The notes under the pieces: model-generated
Seen by the model: the letters and a program-made list of their open reading frames with translations, nothing else
Told to the model about the DNA's origin: nothing
Database searches by the model: none
Assembly (NCBI RefSeq): GCF_900116115.1
Contig: NZ_FOZP01000006.1
Coordinates: forward strand, 186,001 to 250,000
DNA from: Lutibacter maritimus
GTDB taxonomy: Bacteria > Bacteroidota > Bacteroidia > Flavobacteriales > Flavobacteriaceae
DNA: 64,000 nucleotides
Direction of reading: 5' to 3'
Position numbers and translations under genes: made by a program
In this document: one piece after another, positions 26,796 through 35,714 of the stretch
Layout of the letters: each line of letters begins with the position of its first letter
Numbering within the stretch: the first letter of the stretch is position 1

Positions 26796-27446
26796 TTACA
26801 TTCTAGTTTTTATTACTAATGATGATAGCATTTTTGCCACAACTTCTGCTGCGTCTGAAACTTCTTCGACATGCAATGTGAAATAACGTAAGTGTATTTT
26901 TTCACTTAGTTTAAGATGCGGCATTTCTTTAAATACTTTTCGCTTAATATTGGTTGCTAACTTATCAGTTTCACGTTCGTAAAAAATAACTTTTTGAATT
27001 TTATCTTTTACCAAGTTTTGGTCAGTAAAAAAAGCGCGAGCAGCAGGAATTACATTTTCGGCAGATTTTACCGAGATGTTTAAAAGGCGAGAAAAATCAT
27101 TTTTTATTTCTTCAGGAAGAAAAGGTCTTTCAACATCAAATTGACTTAAATTATTTTTAACCTTATCAATAATATCATCCACTTTTTCAAGCAAGTTTAA
27201 AACCTCACTTGCATAATTTGGGATTAATGAATATATGTATAAATCATTCTCAATTTTTCTAATTATTGAATCGGCTTTACCTTCAAGTACTTCAATAATT
27301 TTTAGGTTATTTTCAAATTCGGTGAAATTTCCTTCTAAATAATTATTAACTCCTTCTTTAAAATTTAGAATACCTAACTCAACTGTATCAAAATACTCAT
27401 CAATGTTAATAATAACATTTTTTGAAGTTTTAAATATTTTTATCAT
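26796..27446 (-). CDS. DUF47 family PhoU-like protein
   Basis: The 216-residue all-helical protein is of the DUF47/PhoU-like family, commonly encoded next to PiT transporters and thought to modulate them. Visible features are IDEYFDTVELGILNFKEGV, the conserved acidic segment IEVLEGKADSIIRKIEND near 48-65, and YERETDKLATNIKRKVF near 151. It begins the nine-gene series, with a -7 element upstream at 27463-27470 on the minus strand. Confidence 0.92.
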   Translation of the reverse strand: MIKIFKTSKNVIINIDEYFDTVELGILNFKEGVNNYLEGNFTEFENNLKIIEVLEGKADSIIRKIENDLYIYSLIPNYASEVLNLLEKVDDIIDKVKNNLSQFDVERPFLPEEIKNDFSRLLNISVKSAENVIPAARAFFTDQNLVKDKIQKVIFYERETDKLATNIKRKVFKEMPHLKLSEKIHLRYFTLHVEEVSDAAEVVAKMLSSLVIKTRM

Positions 27447-27462
27447 TACAAAAAGTTTTTAT

Positions 27463-27470
27463 CAAAATTA
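27463..27470 (-). promoter_or_regulatory. -7 element TAATTTTG of the DUF47-PiT operon
   Basis: The octamer matches TAnnTTTG on the minus strand and lies 16 bp before the DUF47 start codon. No exact -33 TTTG was found at the right distance, which is common for regulated promoters. Confidence 0.5.
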
Positions 27471-27723
27471 TGTTCAACTTAAACAATTTAGAATGATATT
27501 TATCAGTTTGAGAAATGATAGATATTTAATTGAGAGTTTTTTTAAATTTAATGTAACTGATTTTTAGATTAATATATTTTATAAGTAAAGTTTTTTATTT
27601 AGCATTAATAATTATATGAGAGTTTAATTAAAGTTTTTTGATTAGCGAAAAATTTTGTTTTAAGCAAAATATTAATAGGCTATAGCATTAAAATTAGCTA
27701 TTTAAAATAATTATTATTTATAA

Positions 27724-27763
27724 AAAATATGCGAATACTTTATATAAAGTATCCGCATATTTT
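27724..27763 (-). terminator. Terminator of the LemA/TPM operon
   Basis: A long stem (AATATGCGAATACTTT / AAAGTATCCGCATATT) with a 4-nt loop is fully paired on the minus strand through one G-U pair and followed by T residues. It lies 46 bp after the TPM gene stop. Confidence 0.75.
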
Positions 27764-27808
27764 ATGAATTAATTTTATTTTTTTAATTCCTTAAAAATTA
27801 AACAACTA

Positions 27809-28621
27809 TTACCAGCCTCCTCCTGCGCCGCCGCCACTAAAGCCGCCGCCACCGAAACCGCCACCAAAGCCGCCACCACCAAAACCACCACTTGAACCAC
27901 TTCCAAATCCACCACCAAAGCCGCCACGTCCAGCACGTGTTAGTATAATTGTTTCTAAAATATCTGCAGCTGTTGAATCTCTTCTAAAGCCTCTTCCTCC
28001 ATTTCCACCTCCTCTATTTTTATTAGAGAAAATAATCATTAAAATAATAAATATGATGAATATAATTATAAACGATGGAAATCCTCCATCTTTTTTTTTG
28101 GCCTTATTTGCTTTGTATGTTCCTTTTAAAACTTCAAAAATTGCATCTGCACCTTTATCTAATCCAGCATAAAAGTCTCCTGTTTTAAATTCAGGAATAA
28201 TTACATCACGCACGATATCACCAGTAATACCTGCAGTTAATTTAATTTCAACTCCATAGCCGGGAGAAATCCAAATTTTACGTTCTTTATTAGCTAATAA
28301 AATAAGTATTCCGTTATCTTCTTTTGCTTGTCCTATTTTCCATTCATGTGCCCATTTTGGTGTTAAAATACCAATATCTTCACCGTTTATTGTTTCAACA
28401 GTAATTACAACAATTTGTGTTGAAGTGGAATCGGAATACTGGATTAATTTTTGTTCTAAAGCCGCTTTTTCATTAACAGACAAAATAGAAGCATAATCGT
28501 AAACACTGGTTTGTAGCTTGGGTACTTTAGGAATAGTAAACTGAGCGAAAGTTACTTGTATAAAACAAAATACAAGCAAAAAAATGCTTATTAACCTACT
28601 ATTTTTATTTTTTGATTTCAT
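27809..28621 (-). CDS. TPM domain membrane protein with Gly-rich tail
   Basis: The 270-residue protein has a signal peptide (about 1-26) and a TPM_phosphatase domain (about 35-160; QIVVITVETINGEDI, WKIGQAKEDNGILILLANKE, ERKIWISPGYGVE). A transmembrane helix (FIIIFIIFIILMIIF, about 185-199) follows, with a C-terminal tail of repeated GGGFGGG units. TPM proteins such as YgcG and PSII-repair factors are thought to fold or maintain membrane complexes. It is the third gene of a LemA-TPM-TPM operon, immediately adjacent to the soluble TPM gene. Confidence 0.9.
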   Translation of the reverse strand: MKSKNKNSRLISIFLLVFCFIQVTFAQFTIPKVPKLQTSVYDYASILSVNEKAALEQKLIQYSDSTSTQIVVITVETINGEDIGILTPKWAHEWKIGQAKEDNGILILLANKERKIWISPGYGVEIKLTAGITGDIVRDVIIPEFKTGDFYAGLDKGADAIFEVLKGTYKANKAKKKDGGFPSFIIIFIIFIILMIIFSNKNRGGGNGGRGFRRDSTAADILETIILTRAGRGGFGGGFGSGSSGGFGGGGFGGGFGGGGFSGGGAGGGW

Positions 28622-29059
28622 TTATCCTTTTGAAATTTCGTCAGATAATTCATTTGTATCATCAGATTGATGTGGAAAAAATTCTTTAAGTTTTTTACCA
28701 ACTTCTAAAATTGCTTTTTTAAGTCCTAAAGCATATTCCTTGTCTTTAAAATGTGCAAGTATGATATTTTTTTCATTATCCCAAAAATTTTCAGGAACTA
28801 GCTTATTAATACCTTCATCGCCTAAAATTGCAAACTTTTTGCTTTCAACAGCCACGTAAATCAACACGCCATTTTTTAATTCAGTAGCATCCATTTTTAA
28901 GGAATAAAAAACATCCAATGCTCTTTCCATAGGAGGTTTTTCTGTGCTTTTTTCAATATGAACACGTATTTCACCTGAAGTATTTTTTTCGGCAGTTTTT
29001 ATGGCTAAAACAATTGTTTGTTCTTGCTCAGCTGTTAAAAAATCTTCAACTTTAGACAT
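28622..29059 (-). CDS. TPM domain protein, soluble
   Basis: The 145-residue protein consists of one TPM domain (about 8-130) with the conserved GEIRVHIEKS, ALDVFYSLKMDATELKNGVL and FAILGDEGINKLVP stretches. No signal peptide or membrane helix is visible. It is abutting both neighbours: it overlaps the LemA stop by one base and is directly followed by the membrane TPM gene. This operon order is conserved in many Bacteroidota. Confidence 0.9.
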   Translation of the reverse strand: MSKVEDFLTAEQEQTIVLAIKTAEKNTSGEIRVHIEKSTEKPPMERALDVFYSLKMDATELKNGVLIYVAVESKKFAILGDEGINKLVPENFWDNEKNIILAHFKDKEYALGLKKAILEVGKKLKEFFPHQSDDTNELSDEISKG

Positions 29060-29667
29060 TATTCTTTATCACTAAAATTAAATTCAACATTTGGCGCTTT
29101 ATCTGCCCCAGCTTCAGAATCAAAATATGGCTTCCCTTCAAAATTAAAAAATCCAGCCAAAATATTATTAGGGAACGTTTTAACATGATTATTAAAAGGT
29201 TTTATTGCTTCGTTATAACGTGTACGTGCCGTAAGTATTTGATTTTCTGTGCTTGTTAATTCATCTTGTAATTTTAAAAAGTTTTGATTTGCTTTCAAAT
29301 CTGGATAACGCTCTACGGTTACCAATAAACTTTTTAATGCACCACTCAATCCGCCTTGAACTTCATTAAATTTTGCTAACTGCTCTGGTGTAATATTTGT
29401 AGGATCAACAGTTACTGATGTTGCTTTTGCTCTGGCTTCAATTACAGATGTTAAAGTTTCTTTTTCATAATCTGCTGCACCTTTAACGGTATTTACTAAA
29501 TTACCAATTAAATCGCTTCTACGTTGATAGGCTGTTTGCACATTTCCCCAACTTTCTGAAACATTTTCATTTAACTGAACGGTAGAGTTATAAAAACCTT
29601 TTACCCAACTATAACCACCCAATACAAGTAAACCAATTATTATTACGGGAATTAACCACTTTTTCAT
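29059..29667 (-). CDS. lemA: LemA family protein
   Basis: The 202-residue protein has one N-terminal membrane helix (PVIIIGLLVLGGYSWV) and the LemA antiparallel helical domain: NVQTAYQRRSDLIGNLVNTV, ERYPDLKANQNFLKLQDEL and RTRYNEAIKPFNNHVKTFP are strong family marks, with FNFEGKPYFDSEAGADKAP near the end. LemA proteins are membrane-anchored with unknown biochemical role. It is the first gene of the LemA-TPM-TPM operon. Confidence 0.95.
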   Translation of the reverse strand: MKKWLIPVIIIGLLVLGGYSWVKGFYNSTVQLNENVSESWGNVQTAYQRRSDLIGNLVNTVKGAADYEKETLTSVIEARAKATSVTVDPTNITPEQLAKFNEVQGGLSGALKSLLVTVERYPDLKANQNFLKLQDELTSTENQILTARTRYNEAIKPFNNHVKTFPNNILAGFFNFEGKPYFDSEAGADKAPNVEFNFSDKE

Positions 29668-29744
29668 TGTTTTCTATTTTTAAATTAATACTATTTAATT
29701 AGTTGTTGAAAATTTAAATTTGTTACTAAATTATATAAATATAA

Positions 29745-30077
29745 TTAAGAAATTTCATTTTTAATATTAATTAATTCGGCCTTAATCTTTTCTAAACGCA
29801 TAATAATATCATGATTTCCTTCAATATTTTTTGGATTTTCTTTCATTTTGCTTTTAGCACCTTCTAGTGTAAAACCTTTTTCTTTTACCAAATGGTAAAT
29901 TAGCTGTAAGTTTTTAAGATCTTCTTGCGTAAATAAACGATTTCCTTTTTTGTTTTTTTTAGGTTTTAAAATATCAAATTCTTTTTCCCAAAACCGAATG
30001 TGAGATGCGTTTAAACCAAATGCTTTGGCAACTTCTCCTATTTTATAATATCTTTTTTCTGGTAAATCTATATACAT
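29745..30077 (-). CDS. MerR family transcriptional regulator
   Basis: The 110-residue protein is a short MerR regulator: a winged HTH (YYKIGEVAKAFGLNASHIRF then WEKEFDILKPKKN, with TQEDLKNLQLIYHLVKEKGF) and a short helical tail. There is no effector-binding cysteine cluster. In flavobacteria this gene is usually found between an M23 peptidase and LemA genes, as here. Its start overlaps the M23 stop by one base, so the two are translationally coupled. The target is unknown. Confidence 0.92.
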   Translation of the reverse strand: MYIDLPEKRYYKIGEVAKAFGLNASHIRFWEKEFDILKPKKNKKGNRLFTQEDLKNLQLIYHLVKEKGFTLEGAKSKMKENPKNIEGNHDIIMRLEKIKAELINIKNEIS

Positions 30078-31048
30078 TAGTCTAGTGATTGGCCTTGAAT
30101 TTCAGCAGCTTTTTGCATTGCTGCAAACTCCTCTGGAGATAAGTTACCATAATAAAAATTAATTGGGTTTATTCTGGCTCCGTTTTTAAAAATTTCATAG
30201 TGTAAATGTGGTGCTTGAGAACGACCAGTGTTTCCTACAAAACCAATTAAATCTCCTCTTTTAACTTTTTGTCCTTTTTTTACATTATAATTACTGAGGT
30301 GAGCATATAGCGAAATATATCCAAAACCGTGGTCTATTCGTATGTGTTTTCCGTAACCTGCTGCGTTTTGATCTGCTCTTTCTATAACGCCATCACCTGA
30401 AGCATAAACTGGTGTACCTTTGGGTGCTGTAAAATCCATTCCCCAATGCTTTTTGTTGGCTTTTGTAAACGGATCTGTTCTCCATCCATAACCAGATGCC
30501 ATTCTTGTTAAATCTTGATTTTTAACTGGTTGAATTGCTGGAATAGCTGCTAATAACTTTTCTTTATTCTCGGCTAATTTCACTATTTCATCTAAAGATT
30601 TTGACTGTATGTATAACTGTTTAGATAAAATATCCATATTTTTTGTTACATCAATTATCATTTCAGAATTGTCAAAACCTTCTAAAGCTTTATACCTATT
30701 TACACCACCAAAACCAGCTTTTCTTTGCTCGTTTGAAATTGGACTAACTTCAAAATACAATCTATAGATATTATTATCTCTATCTTGAATATCTTGTAAA
30801 ATTTTTTCTAACTGAACAATTTTTTTACTGTGTAATTGTTCATTTAATTTTACAAACTCTAACTCTCTTTTTAATTCCTTTTCTTTAGGAGAATCAAAAA
30901 ACTGAGTAAATACAACGTAGCCTAATACCATAAACATGATTGCTGACACTAAAGCCAATGATATTTTTTTTAAAATATCGCTTATTTTAGACTTTATCTT
31001 TTTATAGGAAAGTGTATCAGAATCGTAATAATATTTTACCTTCGCCAT
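30077..31048 (-). CDS. M23 family metallopeptidase
   Basis: The 323-residue protein has an N-terminal membrane anchor (ISLALVSAIMFMVLGYVVF, about 32-50), a coiled-coil (about 55-100) and a C-terminal LytM/M23 domain (about 190-290). The zinc ligands are in HWGMDFTAPKGTPVYA and in APHLHYEIF, with YGKHIRIDHGFGYISLYAHL between. It is expected to cut peptidoglycan cross-links or to activate amidases in the periplasm, in the manner of MepM/EnvC. It is divergent from alaS. Confidence 0.94.
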   Translation of the reverse strand: MAKVKYYYDSDTLSYKKIKSKISDILKKISLALVSAIMFMVLGYVVFTQFFDSPKEKELKRELEFVKLNEQLHSKKIVQLEKILQDIQDRDNNIYRLYFEVSPISNEQRKAGFGGVNRYKALEGFDNSEMIIDVTKNMDILSKQLYIQSKSLDEIVKLAENKEKLLAAIPAIQPVKNQDLTRMASGYGWRTDPFTKANKKHWGMDFTAPKGTPVYASGDGVIERADQNAAGYGKHIRIDHGFGYISLYAHLSNYNVKKGQKVKRGDLIGFVGNTGRSQAPHLHYEIFKNGARINPINFYYGNLSPEEFAAMQKAAEIQGQSLD

Positions 31049-31180
31049 TGTTATTAAATTATATTATTTTTGCACTTTAAACGCACTATTAATTTATAAT
31101 ATTGCTGTACACAATTAACAAAATTACAAAATGTTTTACAAAAGGAATAAAACTCCTTTATTTTAGTAAATAATTAACAG

Positions 31181-33796
31181 ATGAAATCACAACAAATACG
31201 TCAACAATTTTTAGATTTTTTTGCTTCTAAAAAACACCAAATAGTTCCATCTTCACCAATAGTATTAAAAAACGATCCAACATTAATGTTTACAAATGCT
31301 GGAATGGTGCCGTTTAAAGAATATTTTTTAGGACAAAAAACAGCCGCCGAAAAACGTGTTGCTGATACTCAAAAATGTTTACGTGTTTCAGGAAAACATA
31401 ACGATTTAGAAGAAGTTGGTAAAGACACTTACCATCATACAATGTTTGAAATGTTAGGAAACTGGAGTTTTGGTGATTACTTTAAAAAAGAAGCAATTTC
31501 TTGGGCTTGGGAATTATTAACCGAAGTATATAAAATTGATAAAGACTGTTTATATGTAACCGTTTTTGAAGGTGCCGAAGAAGATGGATTAGGTTATGAC
31601 CAAGAAGCGTATGATTATTGGAAACAGTTTATTGATGAAGAGCGCATTATAAATGGAAATAAAAAAGATAACTTTTGGGAAATGGGCGCACAAGGTCCGT
31701 GTGGTCCGTGTTCAGAAATTCATGTTGATATACGTTCTGCAGAAGAAAAAGCTAAAATTTCTGGTAAAAGCTTAGTAAATAACGATCATCCTCAAGTTGT
31801 AGAAATTTGGAACTTGGTTTTTATGGAATTCAACCGTAAAGCCGATGGTTCTTTAGAAAAATTACCAGCACAACACGTAGATACTGGAATGGGATTTGAA
31901 CGTTTGTGTATGGTATTACAAAACAAACAATCTAATTATGATACGGATGTTTTTACACCACTAATTAGAGAAGTTGAAGCAATTACAAGCAGCGATTACG
32001 GAAAAAATGAAGAAACAGACATTGCTATTCGTGTAATAGCAGACCATGTAAGAGCTGTTGCATTTGCAATTGCCGACGGACAATTACCATCAAATACTGG
32101 CGCTGGCTATGTAATTAGAAGAATATTAAGACGTGCCATTCGTTACGGATTTACATTTTTAAATACAAAAGAACCTTTTATTTACAAATTGGTAAATACT
32201 TTAAGCAAACAAATGGGAGAATATTTCCCTGAATTAAAAGCCCAAAAACAATTAATAACTAACGTAATTAAAGAAGAAGAAAATTCTTTTTTAAGAACTC
32301 TAGATCAAGGGCTATTACTACTTGATGGTATTATAAAAAACACCAACGGAACTGAAGTTTCTGGAAAAAAAGCCTTTGAATTATTTGATACGTATGGTTT
32401 TCCAATTGATTTAACAGCATTGATTCTATCAGAAAAAGGAATGACTTTAAATGAAGTTGATTTTAATACTGAATTAGAAAAACAAAAAAACAGATCAAGA
32501 GCAGCTTCTGTTGTAGAAACAGATGATTGGGTTGTTTTATATGAAGATGATGACGAAGAAGAGTTTATTGGTTATGATACTTTAAAAGCCAAAGTTAAAA
32601 TAACACGTTATCGCAAAGTTTCATCAAAAAAAGAAGGGGATTTTTACCAATTAGTGTTTAATATGACTCCTTTTTATCCTGAAGGCGGTGGTCAAGTAGG
32701 TGATAAAGGTTATATAGAAGTGCCTAATGGAAATGTAATTTATATTGTAAACACAAAAAAAGAGAATAATTTAATTATTCATTATGCCGAAAATTTACCA
32801 AAAGACCCAACACAAACTTTTAATGTTTCGGTAGATGAAAAACAACGTTTTAGAACTGCTTGTAACCATTCTGCAACCCATTTATTACACCAAGCATTAA
32901 GAGAAGTTTTAGGAACTCATGTAGAACAAAAAGGATCTGCTGTACATTCAAAAAATTTACGTTTCGACTTTTCGCACTTTGCAAAATTAACCGTTGATGA
33001 ATTACGTGAAGTAGAAGATTTTGTAAATGCCAGAATTGATAGTAAAATTCCATTAAAAGAATTTAGAAATATTCCAATGCAAACTGCCTTAGATAAAGGT
33101 GCAATGGCTTTATTTGGCGAAAAATATGGCGATACCGTTCGCGCCATTCAATTTGGACAATCGGTAGAATTATGTGGTGGAACTCACATTCAAAACACAG
33201 GAGATATTTGGCATTTTAAAATTACCTCTGAAAATGCTATAGCATCTGGAATTAGACGTATTGAAGCAATTACTGGCGATGCTACAAAAGATTTTTATTT
33301 TGAAAATAACAGAGCTTTTTTTGAAATTAAAGACATCTTGAAAAATCCAGTAAATCCTTTAAAATCAATTTTAGATTTACAGGAAGAAAACACTACGCTT
33401 AAAAAACAAATTGAAACATTATTAAAAGATAAAGCCAAAAATTTAAAAGGCGATTTAATTAATGAGGTTGAAAAAATTAATGGTATAAACTTTTTAGCTA
33501 AAAAACTAGATTTAGATCAAAATAGTATTAAAGATTTAGCTTTTGAAATTGGTAACCAAGTTGAAAATTTATTTTTATTAGCAGGTGCTGAAGCCGATGG
33601 AAAAGCGTTTTTAACGTGTTATATTTCTAAAAATTTAGTGACAGAAAAAGGACTAAATGCCGGACAAGTTGTAAGAGAATTAGGAAAACTAATTCAAGGT
33701 GGCGGTGGCGGTCAACCGTTTTTTGCAACTGCTGGAGGAAAAAATCCAGCAGGTATTGAAGATGCTTTACAAAAAGGAAAAGAATACATTCTTTAA
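31181..33796 (+). CDS. alaS: Alanyl-tRNA synthetase
   Basis: The 871-residue class II synthetase charges tRNA-Ala. The catalytic core has [20 protein letters not shown] and [19 protein letters not shown] at the start. The editing domain carries the zinc site [20 protein letters not shown] and [11 protein letters not shown]. The C-terminal DHHA1-type segment ends [19 protein letters not shown]. The GSCFA gene starts 13 bp later and is probably co-transcribed. Confidence 0.98.
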   Translation: MKSQQIRQQFLDFFASKKHQIVPSSPIVLKNDPTLMFTNAGMVPFKEYFLGQKTAAEKRVADTQKCLRVSGKHNDLEEVGKDTYHHTMFEMLGNWSFGDYFKKEAISWAWELLTEVYKIDKDCLYVTVFEGAEEDGLGYDQEAYDYWKQFIDEERIINGNKKDNFWEMGAQGPCGPCSEIHVDIRSAEEKAKISGKSLVNNDHPQVVEIWNLVFMEFNRKADGSLEKLPAQHVDTGMGFERLCMVLQNKQSNYDTDVFTPLIREVEAITSSDYGKNEETDIAIRVIADHVRAVAFAIADGQLPSNTGAGYVIRRILRRAIRYGFTFLNTKEPFIYKLVNTLSKQMGEYFPELKAQKQLITNVIKEEENSFLRTLDQGLLLLDGIIKNTNGTEVSGKKAFELFDTYGFPIDLTALILSEKGMTLNEVDFNTELEKQKNRSRAASVVETDDWVVLYEDDDEEEFIGYDTLKAKVKITRYRKVSSKKEGDFYQLVFNMTPFYPEGGGQVGDKGYIEVPNGNVIYIVNTKKENNLIIHYAENLPKDPTQTFNVSVDEKQRFRTACNHSATHLLHQALREVLGTHVEQKGSAVHSKNLRFDFSHFAKLTVDELREVEDFVNARIDSKIPLKEFRNIPMQTALDKGAMALFGEKYGDTVRAIQFGQSVELCGGTHIQNTGDIWHFKITSENAIASGIRRIEAITGDATKDFYFENNRAFFEIKDILKNPVNPLKSILDLQEENTTLKKQIETLLKDKAKNLKGDLINEVEKINGINFLAKKLDLDQNSIKDLAFEIGNQVENLFLLAGAEADGKAFLTCYISKNLVTEKGLNAGQVVRELGKLIQGGGGGQPFFATAGGKNPAGIEDALQKGKEYIL

Positions 33797-33809
33797 AAAT
33801 TGGTAAAAA

Positions 33810-34757
33810 ATGAACTTTAGAACCAACATAAAACTTCAAAAAGAGCGTAATCAAATAGATTATAACTCCAAATTAGTTTTAATTGGTTCTTGTTTTTCTG
33901 AAAATATTAGCAAAAAGTTACACTATTTTAAATTTCCAACATTTAGCAATCCTTTTGGTATTTTATTTAACCCAATTGCTATTGAAAATTTAATTACAAA
34001 TGCTATAAACTTAAAAAAATACTCAGAAAAAAATACGTTTTCATTAAATGAACGTTGGCATTGTTTTGATGCGCACTCAGATATAAGTGCAATAACTCAA
34101 AACGAATTATTACTCAATTTAAATTCAGCAATTAAGCAAACGCATCAGCAATTAAAAAATGCAAGCCATATTGTAATTACGTTAGGAACTGCTTGGGTTT
34201 ACAGATTTATTGAAACCGATACGATTGTTGGAAATTGCCATAAAGTTCCCCAAAAAAAGTTTTTAAAAGAAATGCTTTCTGTTGATGAAATATTGGCTTC
34301 CTTACAAAATACATGTGTGCTTATAAAGGATATAAATCCTACAGCAACAATTATTTTTACAGTAAGTCCGGTTAGACATTTAAAAGATGGTTTTATTGAA
34401 AACACACAAAGCAAAGCGCATTTAATCTCGGCCGTTCATCAAATAATAACTACAAAAAATAAGCTGTTTTATTTTCCGTCATTTGAAATTATGCTAGATG
34501 ATTTACGAGATTATCGTTTTTACTCGAGTGATATGATGCACCCAAATGAAACGGCCATTAATTATATTTGGGAACAGTTTAAATATGTTTGGATTGATGA
34601 AAAAACGTTTGCAACTTTAAAAGAAGTTGATACCATTCAAAAAGGGATGGCGCATCGTCCATTTAATTCTTCTTCAACGCAACATCAACAGTTTTTAAAA
34701 ACACTTCATGATAAAATAGCGTTGCTTGAAAAAACTATTCCAAACATCCATTTTTAA
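33810..34757 (+). CDS. GSCFA domain protein
   Basis: The 315-residue protein begins with the family block VLIGSCFSENISKKLHYFKF (about 23-42, GSCFS), followed by NPFGILFNPIAIE and WHCFDAHSD. Later come VITLGTAWVYRF, FTVSPVRHLKDGF and YRFYSSDMMHPN. GSCFA (PF08885) belongs to the SGNH-hydrolase-like group and is conserved across Bacteroidota, often after alaS, but its substrate is unknown. No signal peptide is present. Confidence 0.92.
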   Translation: MNFRTNIKLQKERNQIDYNSKLVLIGSCFSENISKKLHYFKFPTFSNPFGILFNPIAIENLITNAINLKKYSEKNTFSLNERWHCFDAHSDISAITQNELLLNLNSAIKQTHQQLKNASHIVITLGTAWVYRFIETDTIVGNCHKVPQKKFLKEMLSVDEILASLQNTCVLIKDINPTATIIFTVSPVRHLKDGFIENTQSKAHLISAVHQIITTKNKLFYFPSFEIMLDDLRDYRFYSSDMMHPNETAINYIWEQFKYVWIDEKTFATLKEVDTIQKGMAHRPFNSSSTQHQQFLKTLHDKIALLEKTIPNIHF

Positions 34758-34760
34758 TAA

Positions 34761-34780
34761 AATACGACATTTGACGTATT
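34761..34780. promoter_or_regulatory. Palindromic operator 1 (AATACGACATTTGACGTATT)
   Basis: This 20-bp near-palindrome (arms AATACG / CGTATT, inner CA..TG) ends 53 bp before the 34834 gene. It is followed after a G and exactly 23 bp by TTTTG (34805-34809), the same geometry as at 35628 and 42973. It also overlaps a -33-like ATTG. A second inverted repeat GATTTTTGA / TCAAAAATC lies at 34802-34828. The TACGNCA..TGNCGTA symmetry suits a NarL-type response regulator. Confidence 0.75.
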
Positions 34781-34833
34781 GTTTGCGTTTCTAATATTTA
34801 TGATTTTTGAAACACTAATTCAAAAATCACATT

Positions 34834-35322
34834 ATGAAAACACTACATTTTACATCAAAAAAAATAAAATTAATCTTAGTTGGATTGTTTATTTCAACAA
34901 TTTCATTTTCTCAAAATTATATTGACAACACCACTTTAAACACTCAAAAACTTTCTGAAATTTTTAAAAATGCTTACGTAGAAGTTTTACAAGTGAACAG
35001 TTCTTACCTTAAAATAAAAGACAAATACGAAACTTTTGTTGATTTAGATAGCCAAAATAGATATATCTCTATTAGCGGAAATTATGCTTTACAACCTAAC
35101 TTAACTAAAATGGAGATTTTAGAATTTATAAACAAATTAAATACTGAAGTTGCTTTGGTAAAATCATATTATGGAGAAAACAATAATTCTATAAACTATG
35201 TTGCTTATTTATGGATTGAAAAAGGTTTTACAGATGCTACTTTAATAAAAATGCTTAAGTCATACAATTTGGCATTAGACTTAATTTTACAAAAAGACCC
35301 AGATTACAAATATCTTAAATAA
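34834..35322 (+). CDS. Secreted protein of unknown function, candidate regulon member
   Basis: I do not recognise this 162-residue protein. It has a signal peptide (about 1-27, ending TISFSQN) and a compact alpha/beta body with YLKIKDKYETFVDLDSQNRY and a helical C-terminus (LIKMLKSYNLALDLILQKD). The operator-bearing promoter directly upstream (34761-34809) places it under the same control as 35715 and 43053. The small membrane protein gene follows after 47 bp. Confidence 0.7.
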   Translation: MKTLHFTSKKIKLILVGLFISTISFSQNYIDNTTLNTQKLSEIFKNAYVEVLQVNSSYLKIKDKYETFVDLDSQNRYISISGNYALQPNLTKMEILEFINKLNTEVALVKSYYGENNNSINYVAYLWIEKGFTDATLIKMLKSYNLALDLILQKDPDYKYLK

Positions 35323-35369
35323 GATTCTCTAGCAATTACTCTGTAGAATTTAACCCATAATAGCAAAAA

Positions 35370-35609
35370 ATGAAAAAAAGTTTAATATACTATGCTTTAA
35401 CATTTGTTTTTGCTTTATGGTTTATGCTAACAAGTTTTATTTGGGTTTATTATATAAATTTATTTTTATCGTTGCCTTTTGGTGTTATTAGTTTTCTTTT
35501 ATGGTTAAAAATTCAAAAAAAAGTAACTAAAACCAAACGTTTGTTAATTCTTTACATGTTAATTATAGGAGTTTTTTTAGCAATTGCATCATTAATTATG
35601 CTCTTGTAA
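35370..35609 (+). CDS. Small membrane protein
   Basis: The 79-residue protein is almost wholly hydrophobic, with three probable helices (ALTFVFALWFMLTSFIWVYY, LFLSLPFGVISFLLWL and LLILYMLIIGVFLAIASLIM) and a short basic loop. No family is recognised. It lies 47 bp after the secreted-protein gene on the same strand, without a visible promoter of its own, and stops 18 bp before operator 2. Confidence 0.65.
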   Translation: MKKSLIYYALTFVFALWFMLTSFIWVYYINLFLSLPFGVISFLLWLKIQKKVTKTKRLLILYMLIIGVFLAIASLIMLL

Positions 35610-35627
35610 TTCTTTATTTTTTCGCAA

Positions 35628-35647
35628 AATACGACATATGACGTATT
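35628..35647. promoter_or_regulatory. Palindromic operator 2 (AATACGACATATGACGTATT)
   Basis: This copy has an inner CATATG and the same arms as operator 1. It is followed by G, 23 bp and TTTTG (35672-35676), then 38 bp to the 35715 start. It is the most symmetric of the three copies. Confidence 0.78.
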
Positions 35648-35714
35648 GTTTTAACTGTCTATTTAATAGACTTTTGGTTACAGATCACGCAAAAACTTAA
35701 TAAAACTATTAATT

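Larger units (their letters stand above)
27447..27808. other. Intergenic stretch between DUF47 and TPM genes
   Basis: This 362-bp AT-rich region holds the probable promoter of the phosphate operon at its left end and the terminator of the TPM/LemA operon near its right end (27724-27763). I see no coding frame, RNA gene or repeat in the remaining roughly 250 bp. Confidence 0.6.

Noticed and set aside
27809-27930. Short GC-rich repeats at the 3' end of the TPM gene
   Set aside because: They are codons of the glycine-rich tail (GGGFGG units), not a CRISPR or intergenic repeat.
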